Below are positions 48,755 to 58,000 of a DNA stretch of 64,000 nucleotides, in pieces. Made by a program: the position numbers and the translations under genes. The DNA is taken from positions 1-64,000 of the forward strand of contig JANWYG010000017.1 in the NCBI GenBank assembly GCA_025057015.1, written 5' to 3'. The DNA is from Blastocatellia bacterium (GTDB lineage: Bacteria; Acidobacteriota; Blastocatellia; Chloracidobacteriales; JADJPF01). Each line of letters opens with the position of its first letter. Position 1 is the stretch's first letter. A model generated the notes under the pieces. That model saw only the letters and a program-made list of their open reading frames with translations. It was not told where the DNA came from and made no database searches.

Positions 48755-48971
48755 CCATACTTGTTCGACCTTCTCGGCGCGGCAGATTCCCGCCAGGAGC
48801 GCGAACTGAAGCAAGCCCTCATAGATCACACTCGGCGCTTTCTTCTGAGGAGCGGGGCGCAGGCTTTGCTTTTGTCGGGCGGCAGGTCTTGCTCGAAGTT
48901 GGCTATTGCGATTTCTATGTGAATTTGCTCTTTTACTACCTCGAAACCGGCGAGTTAGGCGATGGCAAGTG
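48755..48971 (+). pseudogene. Relic of a DUF1016/YhcG PD-(D/E)XK nuclease
   Basis: Frame one gives PYLFDLLGAADSRQERELKQ and ALIDHTRRFLL, then a one-base slip near 48852 leads to GAGFAFVGRQVLLEVGYCDF and YVNLLFYYLETG. These match the DUF1016 C-terminal nuclease domain up to the LLFYHL motif; the catalytic continuation (usually VVIELK) is missing. The end overlaps the second hsdS start. DUF1016 genes between hsdM and hsdS are common in type I loci, so this is probably the leftover of a second locus. Confidence 0.75.
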
Positions 48972-50716
48972 AGTGGATAACACGCAAGATTGGTTCTATT
49001 GGTCGTGTGGTGACGGGTAAGACACCACCTACTTCTGATCCTTCCAACTTTGGTGGAGACTATTTGTTCATTACCATTCCAGATCTCAATGGCCGGGTTT
49101 TTATTGATAGCAGCGAACGAACACTGTCAGAAAAAGGTGCCGAAACCTTGAGATCCTGTTTACTACCGCCTGGCTCAGTAATGATGTCCTGTATTGCTAC
49201 AGTAGGGAAATGTGGTATTACAACACAACCCAGCTTCACGAATCAGCAAATCAACAGCGTCATCCCGGAAGATGGTACTGACCCACGATTTCTGTACTAT
49301 GTTTTCACGCAGCTCGGTCACGAGCTGGAGTCCGCCGGTGGTGGCGGCTCTGTTTACACCAACGTCTCTAAGAGACGATTTTCTGAAATCGAAATCACAA
49401 TACCAACGGACGTTAATGAGCAACGCGCCATTGCCCATATTCTCGGCACGCTGGACGACAAGATCGAGCTGAACCGCTGCATGAGCCAGACGCTCGAGGC
49501 AATGGCGCGGGCGCTCTTTAAGTCGTGGTTCATTGATTTTGACCCCGTCAAAAGGAACCTGGCAAGAAAGGGGGATCAACATCAACCCTCACCTCAGGCC
49601 CTTCTCCAAGAGGGGAGAAGCTCGTACCGTGGCGGATATCATTTTGCCAGGCTTGTTGAAACTGCACGGGCATTGCACAAAAAACAAACACCGGCAGAGG
49701 AAATCTTCTGGGAATTAGTTCGCAATCGGCGGTTTCTTAGACTGAAGTTTTGGCGACAACACCAGATCGGCAATCACATCGCCTACTTCTATTGTCACGA
49801 CCATCGCTTGTTGATCGAGTTGGACGGGAGCATACATTCCACCAAGCAAGAAAAAGACACCAAGCGCGATGCTTGGATGAAGGCAAAGGGCTTCAAGGTT
49901 CTTCGTTTCAAAAACGAACAACTGCTGGACGATCCCGAATCGGTTCTGACTGCGATTGCCCAGGTGGTCGAAGGATCGGACAAGATTCTCCCTTCTCCCA
50001 GAGGGAGAAGGGTTGGGGATGAGGGTGTAGTCGAAGGCAATGCCTTCGACCACTTGTTCCCCGACCGCCTGGTTTCCTCCGAGCTGGGTGAAATTCCCGA
50101 GGGGTGGGAGGTGGTGGCACTACCAGAACTTATCGACATCAACCCACCTCGTACACTTCGCAAAAGCAAGCTCGCGCCGTATTTGGAAATGGCCAACCTA
50201 CCTACGCAAGGTCACGCACCGGAAACCGTAATTGAACGACCTTTTTTTGGCTCAGGAATGCGTTTCATTAACGGCGACACCCTTGTCGCACGAATTACAC
50301 CCTGCCTCGAGAAGGGCAAAATCGCGTATGTGGATTTCTTACAAGACGGACAAGTAGGCTGGGGTTCAACAGAATATATTGTTTTGAGACCGAAGCCGCC
50401 TCTGCCAGCTGAATTTGCGTACTGCCTTGCACGCAGCACGGAATTTCGGGAATTTGCTATTCAGAGCATGACTGGAACGACCGGTCGGCAACGTGTGCAG
50501 CCAGATGCGCTTTCTCATTTCAAGCTACCACGCATTCCGGAACCCGTAGCGGAGGCATTTGGACGGATAGCCAATGGGCTATTCATTCGCTCATCTGCTG
50601 TCATTCGAGAATCCCGCACACTTGCCGCCCTGCGCAACGCGTTGCTACCGAAGCTGATTCGTGGCGAAATTCGCGTGAAGGATGCGGAGAGGTTTTTGAA
50701 GGAGAGGGGATTATGA
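48962..50716 (+). CDS. hsdS: Type I specificity subunit hsdS, second copy, with inserted DUF559 domain
   Basis: An open S subunit of 584 residues, well above the usual 400-450. TRD1 (about 1-150: EWITRKIGSIGRVVTGKTPP to FSEIEITIPTDVNEQRAIAH) differs from the first hsdS. The central conserved region (DDKIELNRCMSQTLEAMARA) follows, then at about 200-360 a Vsr-like DUF559 endonuclease domain bordered by repeat-coded peptides. TRD2 (about 372-540, GWEVVALPELIDINPPRTL) and the tail repeat close the protein; TRD2 is almost the same as in the first copy. With hsdM it could still direct methylation, if the insert in the inter-TRD linker is tolerated. The ATG overlaps a DUF1016 relic. Confidence 0.88.
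   Translation: MASEWITRKIGSIGRVVTGKTPPTSDPSNFGGDYLFITIPDLNGRVFIDSSERTLSEKGAETLRSCLLPPGSVMMSCIATVGKCGITTQPSFTNQQINSVIPEDGTDPRFLYYVFTQLGHELESAGGGGSVYTNVSKRRFSEIEITIPTDVNEQRAIAHILGTLDDKIELNRCMSQTLEAMARALFKSWFIDFDPVKRNLARKGDQHQPSPQALLQEGRSSYRGGYHFARLVETARALHKKQTPAEEIFWELVRNRRFLRLKFWRQHQIGNHIAYFYCHDHRLLIELDGSIHSTKQEKDTKRDAWMKAKGFKVLRFKNEQLLDDPESVLTAIAQVVEGSDKILPSPRGRRVGDEGVVEGNAFDHLFPDRLVSSELGEIPEGWEVVALPELIDINPPRTLRKSKLAPYLEMANLPTQGHAPETVIERPFFGSGMRFINGDTLVARITPCLEKGKIAYVDFLQDGQVGWGSTEYIVLRPKPPLPAEFAYCLARSTEFREFAIQSMTGTTGRQRVQPDALSHFKLPRIPEPVAEAFGRIANGLFIRSSAVIRESRTLAALRNALLPKLIRGEIRVKDAERFLKERGL
49586..49620 (+). repeat. Left palindromic repeat of the DUF559 insert
   Basis: A CCCTCACCTCAGG arm, then CTTCTCC and GGAGAAG facing each other. 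The order is arm then palindrome, as in the hsdM copy. Confidence 0.75.
49988..50026 (-). repeat. Right palindromic repeat of the DUF559 insert, inverted
   Basis: CCCTTCTCCC and GGGAGAAGGG face each other, followed by TTGGGGATGAGGG, the reverse complement of the arm in the left copy. The two repeats are therefore in opposite orientation. Confidence 0.78.
50645..50716 (+). repeat. hsdS tail repeat, copy E (end of second hsdS)
   Basis: 72 nt whose translation is identical to copy A over all 23 residues. The TGA overlaps the ATG of the intact RAYT transposase gene. Confidence 0.9.
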
Positions 50717-51429
50717 CCTACGACCCAGACAAACACCACCGCCGCAGCATCCGCCTGAAAGGATACGATTATGCGCAGCCGGGGGCGTATTTCATCACCA
50801 TCGTCACGCAGGATCGGGAATGTTTGTTTGGCGATGTGGTGGATGGAAAAATGCGGTTGAACGCAATGGGGCAGATTGTTCAACAATGCTGGCAGGACAT
50901 ACCCTGTCATTTCCCGCATGCCGAATTGGATGCATTTGTGGTGATGCCCAACCATATTCACGGCATCGTCGTCATCACCGATACCAATGTAGGGGCCTGG
51001 CATGTAGGGACACGGCATGCCGTGCCCCTACACCATGCGACGCCCATACCACCACCCCCGATGCCACCACAAGATCCGATACCATTGTCAAACCCAACGC
51101 CGCCACATGATGCCGTGCTGCCACGAAATATTCCCACGTCGCCAAACGTCAACACACCACGAACCGAACAATTCGGCAAACCAGTTGCCAGCACCATTCC
51201 CACCATCATTCGTTCATTCAAATCTGCCGTAACGCAACGCATTAACGCCCTGTGTAGCAACCCTGGCGCGCCCGTCTGGCAACGGAACTACTACGAACAC
51301 ATCATCCGCGATGAACAATCGCTTAGCCACATACGCCAATACATCCGCGACAATCCGCTGCGGTGGATGTTTGATCGCGTAAATCCAAACGCTACCACCT
51401 ACGACGTCGAAAACACATGGCACATCTGA
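50713..51429 (+). CDS. RAYT transposase (IS200/Y1-type, HUH)
   Basis: A 238-residue REP-associated tyrosine transposase. The N-terminus KHHRRSIRLKGYDYAQPGAY plus FITIVTQ is the family start, VVMPNHIHGIVVI carries the HUH histidines and NYYEHIIRDEQSLSHIRQYI the nucleophilic tyrosine. Relatives nick single-stranded palindromic REP sequences. Residues about 95-150 are a Pro-rich insert, part of which is encoded by a 28-bp palindrome (51004-51031). The start overlaps the hsdS stop (ATGA), and the end overlaps the hsdR start by 13 nt, so the gene sits exactly between hsdS and hsdR. Confidence 0.88.
   Translation: MTYDPDKHHRRSIRLKGYDYAQPGAYFITIVTQDRECLFGDVVDGKMRLNAMGQIVQQCWQDIPCHFPHAELDAFVVMPNHIHGIVVITDTNVGAWHVGTRHAVPLHHATPIPPPPMPPQDPIPLSNPTPPHDAVLPRNIPTSPNVNTPRTEQFGKPVASTIPTIIRSFKSAVTQRINALCSNPGAPVWQRNYYEHIIRDEQSLSHIRQYIRDNPLRWMFDRVNPNATTYDVENTWHI
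51004..51031. repeat. REP-like palindrome inside the RAYT gene
   Basis: GTAGGGA, CACGGCATGCCGTG, CCCCTAC: a 28-bp palindrome with a single mismatched pair. A partial copy (GTAGGGGCC) begins at 50989. It is translated in frame, and the RAYT relic holds a remnant of it at the matching place. Confidence 0.75.
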
Positions 51430-54400
51430 CTGAACCTGACGTTGAACAAGCCACCTTAGCTTGGCTGGAAGCCCTCGGCTAGTGCATTGCTCGAGGTGCA
51501 GACATTGGGTCGGACATATCTGTGGCTGAGCGGTGCGACTACGGTGAAATGGTGCTGACACAGCGCCTGCGCGACGGGCTTATGCGACTGAATCCCGACT
51601 TGCCTGCCGAGGTACTGGGCGATGCTTACCGTAAACTCACACGCCCCGAAGGCGCCGACCTGTTCCAGCGCAACCATGCCATGCACCGCATGTTGGTTGA
51701 TGGTGTAACAGTTGAATATCGTGCTGCTCAAGGCGACAACCGCGGTGCCCAGGTGCGCGTTCTTGACTTTGACGACCCTGAGAACAACGACTGGCTGGCG
51801 GTCAACCGGTTTGCCGTCGTTGAAAACAGGCGTAGCCGCCGCCCTGATGTCGTGCTGTTTATTCAACGGCCTGCCGGTAGCAGTCATTGAACTGAAAAAC
51901 CCCGCCGATGAAAATGCCACACTCTGGACGGCATTCCAGCAACTTCAAACCTATCATCAGGCGGAGATCCCTTCGCTGTTCGCAACAAATGAGGTGCTGG
52001 TTATTTCCGACGGCGTCGAGGCGCAGGTCGGTCCCCGGGAGCAGGGTGGGAGTGGTTCAAACCCTGGCGCACCATCAGCGGCGAAATGCCCGCGCCGGAG
52101 ACGATGCCCCAGTTGCAGGTGGTGCTCGAAGGCTTGTTTGATAAACGACACTTTCTCGATCTGTTGTGTGACTTCATCATCTTCGAGGATGACGGCAGCA
52201 GACGGCTTGCCAAGAAGATGGCGGGTTACCACCAGTTTCACGCCGTGCAGGTGGCGGTGAGCGAGACACTCCGTGCGGCAAAACTGGCGCGTACAGGCGA
52301 GGCTGCCGAACCGCCAGGCCGCTACGAAGCAGGGCGCAAACCGGGTGGCAAACGGGGGGACCGACGCATCGGCGTCGTCTGGCACACCCAAGGCTCGGGC
52401 AAGAGCCTGACGATGGCTTTCTACCGCCGGCTGCATCATCCGCGAGCCGGCAATGGAGAACCCGACTGTTGTTGTCCTCACCGACAGAAACGACCTGGAC
52501 GATCAGCTCTTCGGCACCTTTTCGCGCTGTCAGGGCCTCTTGCGCCAACCGCCCGTGCAAGCCGAAAGCCGTGCGCATCTGCACCAGCTTCTCTCCGTGC
52601 AAGCGGGCGGTGTCGTTTTCACCACCATCCAGAAATTCTTCCCCGAGGAAAAAGGCGATCGCCACCCGACGCTCTCCGAGCGGCGCAACCTCGTGGTGAT
52701 TGCCGATGAAGCGCACCGCAGCCAATACGACTTCATTGATGGCTTCGCCCGCATGTGCGATGCATACCCCACGCCTCGTTCATCGGTTTTACCAGCACGC
52801 CGATTGAACTTGCCGACGCGAACACCCGCGCAGTTTTCGGCGACTACATCTCCATCTACGACATCCAGCGCGCAGTGGAAGACGGTGCAACGGTCCCGAT
52901 CTACTACGAAAGCAGGTTGGCAAAACTCGATTTGCCGGAGGAACTCAAGCCGAAGGTGGACGAAGAATTCGAGGAGGTCACCGAGGAGGAAGAAGTCGAG
53001 CGGAAAGAACGGCTCAAGACCAAGTGGGCGCAGCTTGAGGCATTTGTCGGCACAGAAAAACGCTTGCGGCTCGTCGCTCAGGACATCGTTGACCACTTTG
53101 AGAAACGACTGGAGGCGATGGATGGCAAGGCAATGATCGTCTGCATGAGCCGTCGGATCTGCGTGGCCCTCTACCGCGAGATCGTGAAACTCAAGCCTTC
53201 GTGGCACGATGGGGACGACACCCGTGGAGCAATCAAGGTCGTGATGACCGGCTCGGCGTCCGATCCGCTCGACTGGCAGCAGCACGTCAGAGACAAGGCG
53301 CGGCGCGAGCTGCTTGCCAACCGCTTTTGCGATCCGAACGATCAGCTCCGGATTGTGCTGGTGCGTGATATGTGGCTCACGGGATTTGATTGTCCGAGCT
53401 TGCACACGATGTACATAGACAAGCCGATGCGTGCGCATGGACTGACGCAGGCCGTAGCGCGTGTTAATCGCGTATTTCGTGACAAAGCTGGTGGCCTAGT
53501 AGTGGATTACCTTGGACTGGCGCATGAACTCAAGGCTGCGCTCGCAGCCTACACCGAGAGCGGAGGCACTGGCCGTACAGCACTCAGTCAGAACGAGGCT
53601 GTTACGGTTATGCTCAAGAAGTAGAGGTGTGCTGCGATCTCTTCCATGGATTCGATCGTTCGCAGTGGATAGAAGGCACAGCTAAGCAGCGGCTCATTCT
53701 GTTGCCTGCTGCACAAGAGCACATTTTGGCTCAGGAGAACGGCAAAGATCGCTACATTCGTGCAGTGCGGGAACTGTCGCAGGCGTTTGCGCTTGCCGTG
53801 CCGCATATGAAGAGGCACTGCGCATTCGCAACGACTTAGGCTTCTTTCAAGCCGTTCAAGCTGTTCTCACAAGAGCGTGTCGGGAGAAGCTCGTCCGGAA
53901 GCAGAGCTAGATCATGCAGTCCGACAAATTATCTCCCGTGCCGTGCTCTCTGAGGGTGTGCTGGATATCTTTGCCGCAGCCGGACTGAAGAAACCTGATA
54001 TTTCGATTCTTTCCGATGAATTCCTAACAGAAGTACGAGGCATGCCACAAAAGAATCTTGCCGTCGAGTTGTTGCAGAAGTTGCTCAAAGGTGAAATCAA
54101 AGCTCGGCGCCATAAGAACATTGTACAGGCTCGTTCTTTCGCTGAGCTATTGGAGCAGACGATTCGCAGGTATCAGACCCGTGCTATCGAGGCAACACAA
54201 GTGATCGAGGAACTGATTGCGCTTGCAAAGGACATCCGAGAGGCTAACGCCCGCGGAGAGAAGCCCGGGCTTACTGAAGAAGTGCTTGCCTTCTATGATG
54301 CGCTAGAGACAAACGAAAGTGCTGTGAAAGTGCTAGGCGACGAGACACTGCGGACGATCCGCCCGCGAATTAGTCGCCACCGTCCGCAAGAACGTCACCA

Positions 54401-54558
54401 TTGACTGGATGCTGCGCGAAAATGTCCGCGCTCAACTGCGGGTGCTGGTCAAGCGCATTCTCCGCAAATACGGCTCCCCGACCGACAAGCAGGAGAAGGC
54501 CACACAGACAGTGCTCGAGCAAGCCGAGGCACTGTCTGTGCAGTGGACAGCAATATGA
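51417..54558 (+). pseudogene. hsdR: Type I restriction endonuclease R subunit, heavily decayed
   Basis: The remains of an hsdR of about 1040 codons. It opens with MAHLTEPDVEQATLAWLEALG and meets TAG at 51480, then resumes in the same frame. Homology hops between frames near 51870, 52045, 52425, 52770, 53620, 53810, 53870 and 54360. Recognisable parts are the nuclease motif RPDVVLF then [13 protein letters not shown], Walker [11 protein letters not shown], the DEAH box [21 protein letters not shown], the helicase end [18 protein letters not shown] and a C-terminal helical part ending [15 protein letters not shown]. No functional restriction translocase can be made. Confidence 0.93.
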
Positions 54559-54579
54559 CAGTTTGCTAAAGTTTTAGTT

Positions 54580-54986
54580 ATGGAAAGATTGAAGACACGT
54601 CTTCCTACAGCAAAAGAAATTCATGAACTGGTGGCATTTCTCCCACAGTTATAAAGGACGGCTTGTCACCCATCCTACGATGGGGCGGAGACTCACAGGG
54701 GAAGGATGGCACCAAGACTCTTCCATGGCCTGAATACGAACCGATTGTCCTGATATTTTTTCAAGTGGCTTCTCGTGAATGCTGGATTGATTATAACTAC
54801 CATCCCGAAAAAGCTCGGCAGATGATTGAAGATGCTGGGCAAGTTAAGGCAGCAGACATAATGCAAATCAAAACCATGCTAACCTACTGTGTCCGAGGAG
54901 AGCGATTTTGTGACGGGCATTGGGGCCGGATGATACAGGAAGGATACGTTCGCCGTCTGTTGGAACGGCTAATGGAGTTAATCTAA
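54580..54986 (+). pseudogene. DUF6508-like gene with one frameshift
   Basis: ATG 54580 begins MERLKTRLPTAKEIHELVAF and hits TAA at about 54652. The protein continues in another frame as DGLSPILRWGGDSQG through ASRECWIDYNYHPEKARQMI to RGERFCDGHWGRMIQEGYVR. The combined length would be about 134 residues. I associate the C-terminal part with DUF6508, a small domain of unknown function; that assignment is from memory of the pattern. It is the last gene of the island, with 26 nt to the next gene. Confidence 0.6.
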
Positions 54987-55011
54987 AAGTTAAACCTGCT
55001 GAAGTTGAAGT

Positions 55012-58000
55012 CTACAAGGTGAAGTGGTGAGAGTCGTTTTCCTCGACCAGTTTGACAAGCAGTGCATAGACTTCGCGCTTATCAGCTAAGAAAGTATCTC
55101 TATCGACCGTAAGGTCTTCGCAGATTTGTTCTATACATGCCACGCTAGAACGCAGGCAAGTATAAGCATCTTCACGGTGGCCTTCTGCAAGGTAGATACG
55201 CCCCAACACGTAGTAACTTTGCCAGAGAACGGTATTTGCTGAGAGTTGTTCGGCGAGAGTGTGTGCTTGTTGAGCGTAAAACTTAGCGTCGGCAAGTGAT
55301 TGACGTTCGAGGTAAATTTCCGCTATAGCCACTAGCACGCCGACTGCGGCAGTTTTATTGCCTGCATCACGCAGTTGTTGCAAAGAAAGCTTCAAGGTTT
55401 CGAGTGCTTGATCGTGGCTATCGCTGGCTTTGAGGATAAGACCTAGGCAGACGCGGGACAATGACTCGAACTGTCGTTCTCCTATCTCGCGTGAAAGTTC
55501 CATAGCACGTATGATACAGTCGATAGCTTGGCGATAATTACCTTGCAAGCGTTGTAGTTCCGCACAATTATAGAGTTCTATTGCCTGTCCGCGACGTCTG
55601 TTTAGTTTGCTTGCCATCCTCAAAGCTTGCTCAAACTGAGGCTTTGCCTGCTCGAACGCTCGCTGTTGCAGCAAAAGCTGACCTTTTATCGAGAGTGCTA
55701 TCATCTCCAGTATTGGTGCGCCGGCACGGCGAGCTAGCAGATAAGCCTGGTCGATAGCGCCGAGTGAGCGACGAAACTTACCACTTCTGATAAGCATATA
55801 GGCCATCTCTTGCAGAGCTTTTGCCTCATATTTCGGCTGATTATTTGCGCGTGCATAATCTGCAGCCTTTTCCAGCTCGAGTACTGCGCGGTCGTGTTCG
55901 CCTAATCGATCCAGCGCAACGCCTGTCACGCACATACAGGCTGCTCGGGTGGCGTGATCTTGCAGTTTGTCTGCTATTGCAGTAGCCAATTTACAGTATT
56001 CCAAGGCTATGGAATATCTACCAAGGGCTTCGCTAGCCTCAGCTAATCCCGTAAGGCAACGAGCTTCGAGAGCAGGATCCAGATTTTTCGAAAGCTTCAT
56101 AGCCAACTCAAAATGCTCAAGAGCTGCTTCAGCTTTGCCTACAACAACGAGCATCTCACCATAACCTAACTCTAACAGGGTGAGCCGTCTAACCACGTCA
56201 GGTTCAGAGCTATTGAACAATCCTAAACGCTCAGCAGAATCTGCACCCCAACTGTAGTAGCGCAATGCACGGTCTACGTCTAGCGTTTGCCAAGCGGCTT
56301 GGGCAGCTTCAAGCGAGCATCTAAAACTGAGCTCGTGGTTACTGCAGGCATGCAAGTGTTCCAATCTTTCGCTGACAGCTCTGGGATAGAGCTGTTCAAG
56401 GGCATCTGCAGCAGCACTATGCAGTGAACGTCGCAATCTTCGGTTAAGCTTTGAGTAAAGGCTACGGCGCAGCAAGCCATAACTAAACTCATAGAGCTCC
56501 TCATCGACACCTTCTACTTCCACTATCACTTGTGCTTTTAGAGCAGCATCTATATGACCAAGCAGGGTATCTTCATCAATGCTCACCACAGCTTGCAACA
56601 GTTCGAAACTGAACCTTTGGCCAAGTACCGAAGCGCGTTGCAGAAGCTCAAGGGTATCGGGTTCCAGTTTACCAAACAATGCTTCTACCACGTCCTGCAC
56701 TGCGCGAGGGAGGATAAGCTCGTCAACTTCTTCGCAACGCCAGACACGCTCACTGAAGGTAATCTTGCCTTCATCCAGCATGCAGCGGGTTATTTCACTT
56801 ACAAAATACGGGTTACCCCCAGTCTCTCTATGCAATAGTCTAATAAAAGACGGCGGAAAAATTGATCGAGCAAAGACAGTCTCCAGGTAACTTTCTACTT
56901 CAGCCAGAGTAAACGGCTGTAATTCGAGGGTTTCACTACCACTACGGCTCGCATTGCGCAGCCAAATTCTTACAGGGTGTTTGTCGCCTAGTCCTTCTGT
57001 ACGCGCACAGCCTATCAACAACAGTCGCCTTTGTTGGGATTGGCTCAGCAAGTATGCAAGCAATTCCAGACTAATTTCGTCTGCCCACTGCAGATCTTCC
57101 AGCAATAACACCAGCGGGCGCTGTTGTGCAAGTGCCCAAAAGACTTTAGTCAGGTAGTCGAATAACAAATATCGCTGTGAGGCTCCAGCTTGCAGAGCAG
57201 ACACAAGAGAGCTGAAGCCTTCGCTTTCGTGAAAATCTGCTATAACTTTGTCTGCAAGCGAACCGAACCACTCGCGCACTTGGTCTATCGAGTCATCTAT
57301 CATCGGTGCTAGGTACGAATGCAAGCCATCGTAGATAGTCTTACAAGGTGCAGCTTGACTGGATTGGTGAAAGCGGCCACGTAACAGCGTCACATCTTTA
57401 CCCGAGAGTTTGCGTCGGAACTCTTCGGCGAGCCGTTTCTTACCTATGCCTATACCGCCGGTAATAAAGATACTTCGGCTTTGATTCATCAAAGAGCGTT
57501 CGAACTCTCTATTGAGTCGCTCCAGCTCGGATTTACGGCCGATGAAAGCATTCCAATTACAGTTTGGACTTGCTTCAAGTAGCGTCTGTACGTGCTTAAC
57601 CCATTCGATTCTAGCGCCGCCGCGACTTTTAGCATATTTCAATCCAGTAGTAGCCTGAGTTATAAGTTCAGTTCCACTTTCGCCGTCACCAGGAAATTGG
57701 GCTACTGCAGCAGAAAACTTTACCTGTAGTTTTTGTTCAGAGCTGTCCAACTCAAACACACATTCTGTTTCTGCACGCTTAAGAAGCTCCGTGCCAAGTT
57801 TGAGTGCCGACTTTCCTTCAGTTCCGGGAAGCACTAAGAGAAACTCATCGCCTTGGTACCTGCCGATGAGCGCTGTTTTAGGCAAAGCTGTTGTCAACCA
57901 CTTACTAAACTGCGAGAGTATACGGTCTCCGACGCTGAAACCGTAGCGCTGGTTTACCAGTTTGAACCCATCTATTCCAAGCAAGATGATAGAGATACGC

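Larger units (their letters stand above)
49586..50026 (+). mobile_element. DUF559 endonuclease insert flanked by inverted palindromic repeats
   Basis: Within hsdS2, two palindrome-bearing repeats in opposite orientation bracket a DUF559 coding segment (about 49625-49981). Motifs are ARALHKKQTPAEEIFWELV, KFWRQHQIG, LLIELDGSIH, KRDAW and GFKVLRFKNEQLL. The usual VDFYC is YFYC here, so the first catalytic Asp of the family is missing. The whole unit stays in frame, replacing the linker present in the first hsdS. The layout (repeat, small nuclease gene, inverted repeat) suggests a selfish element; that is inference. Confidence 0.75.
39402..54986 (+). mobile_element. Accessory island: decayed type I R-M locus with cassette array
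   Basis: Every gene here is on the plus strand and belongs to, or is commonly found with, type I restriction-modification loci. Codon use shifts to CTG, ATC and GGC, whereas flanking genes use many ATA and CTA codons. Seven of about twelve genes are broken, yet the long genes on both sides (1030, 1359 and 1364 residues) are intact, so sequencing error is an unlikely explanation. No integrase or attachment-site repeat is visible at the edges; the left edge lies between 39321 and 39401, and the right edge lies in 54987-55011. The exact ends are inference. Confidence 0.7.

Noticed and set aside
44460-50716. CRISPR array or integron attC sites as explanation for the repeats
   Set aside because: The repeats are coding, 72 nt long, separated by whole genes, not palindromic, and no integrase or cas gene is present.
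39402-54986. Prophage
   Set aside because: No structural, lysis, replication or integrase gene is visible; the content is restriction-modification and its accessories only.
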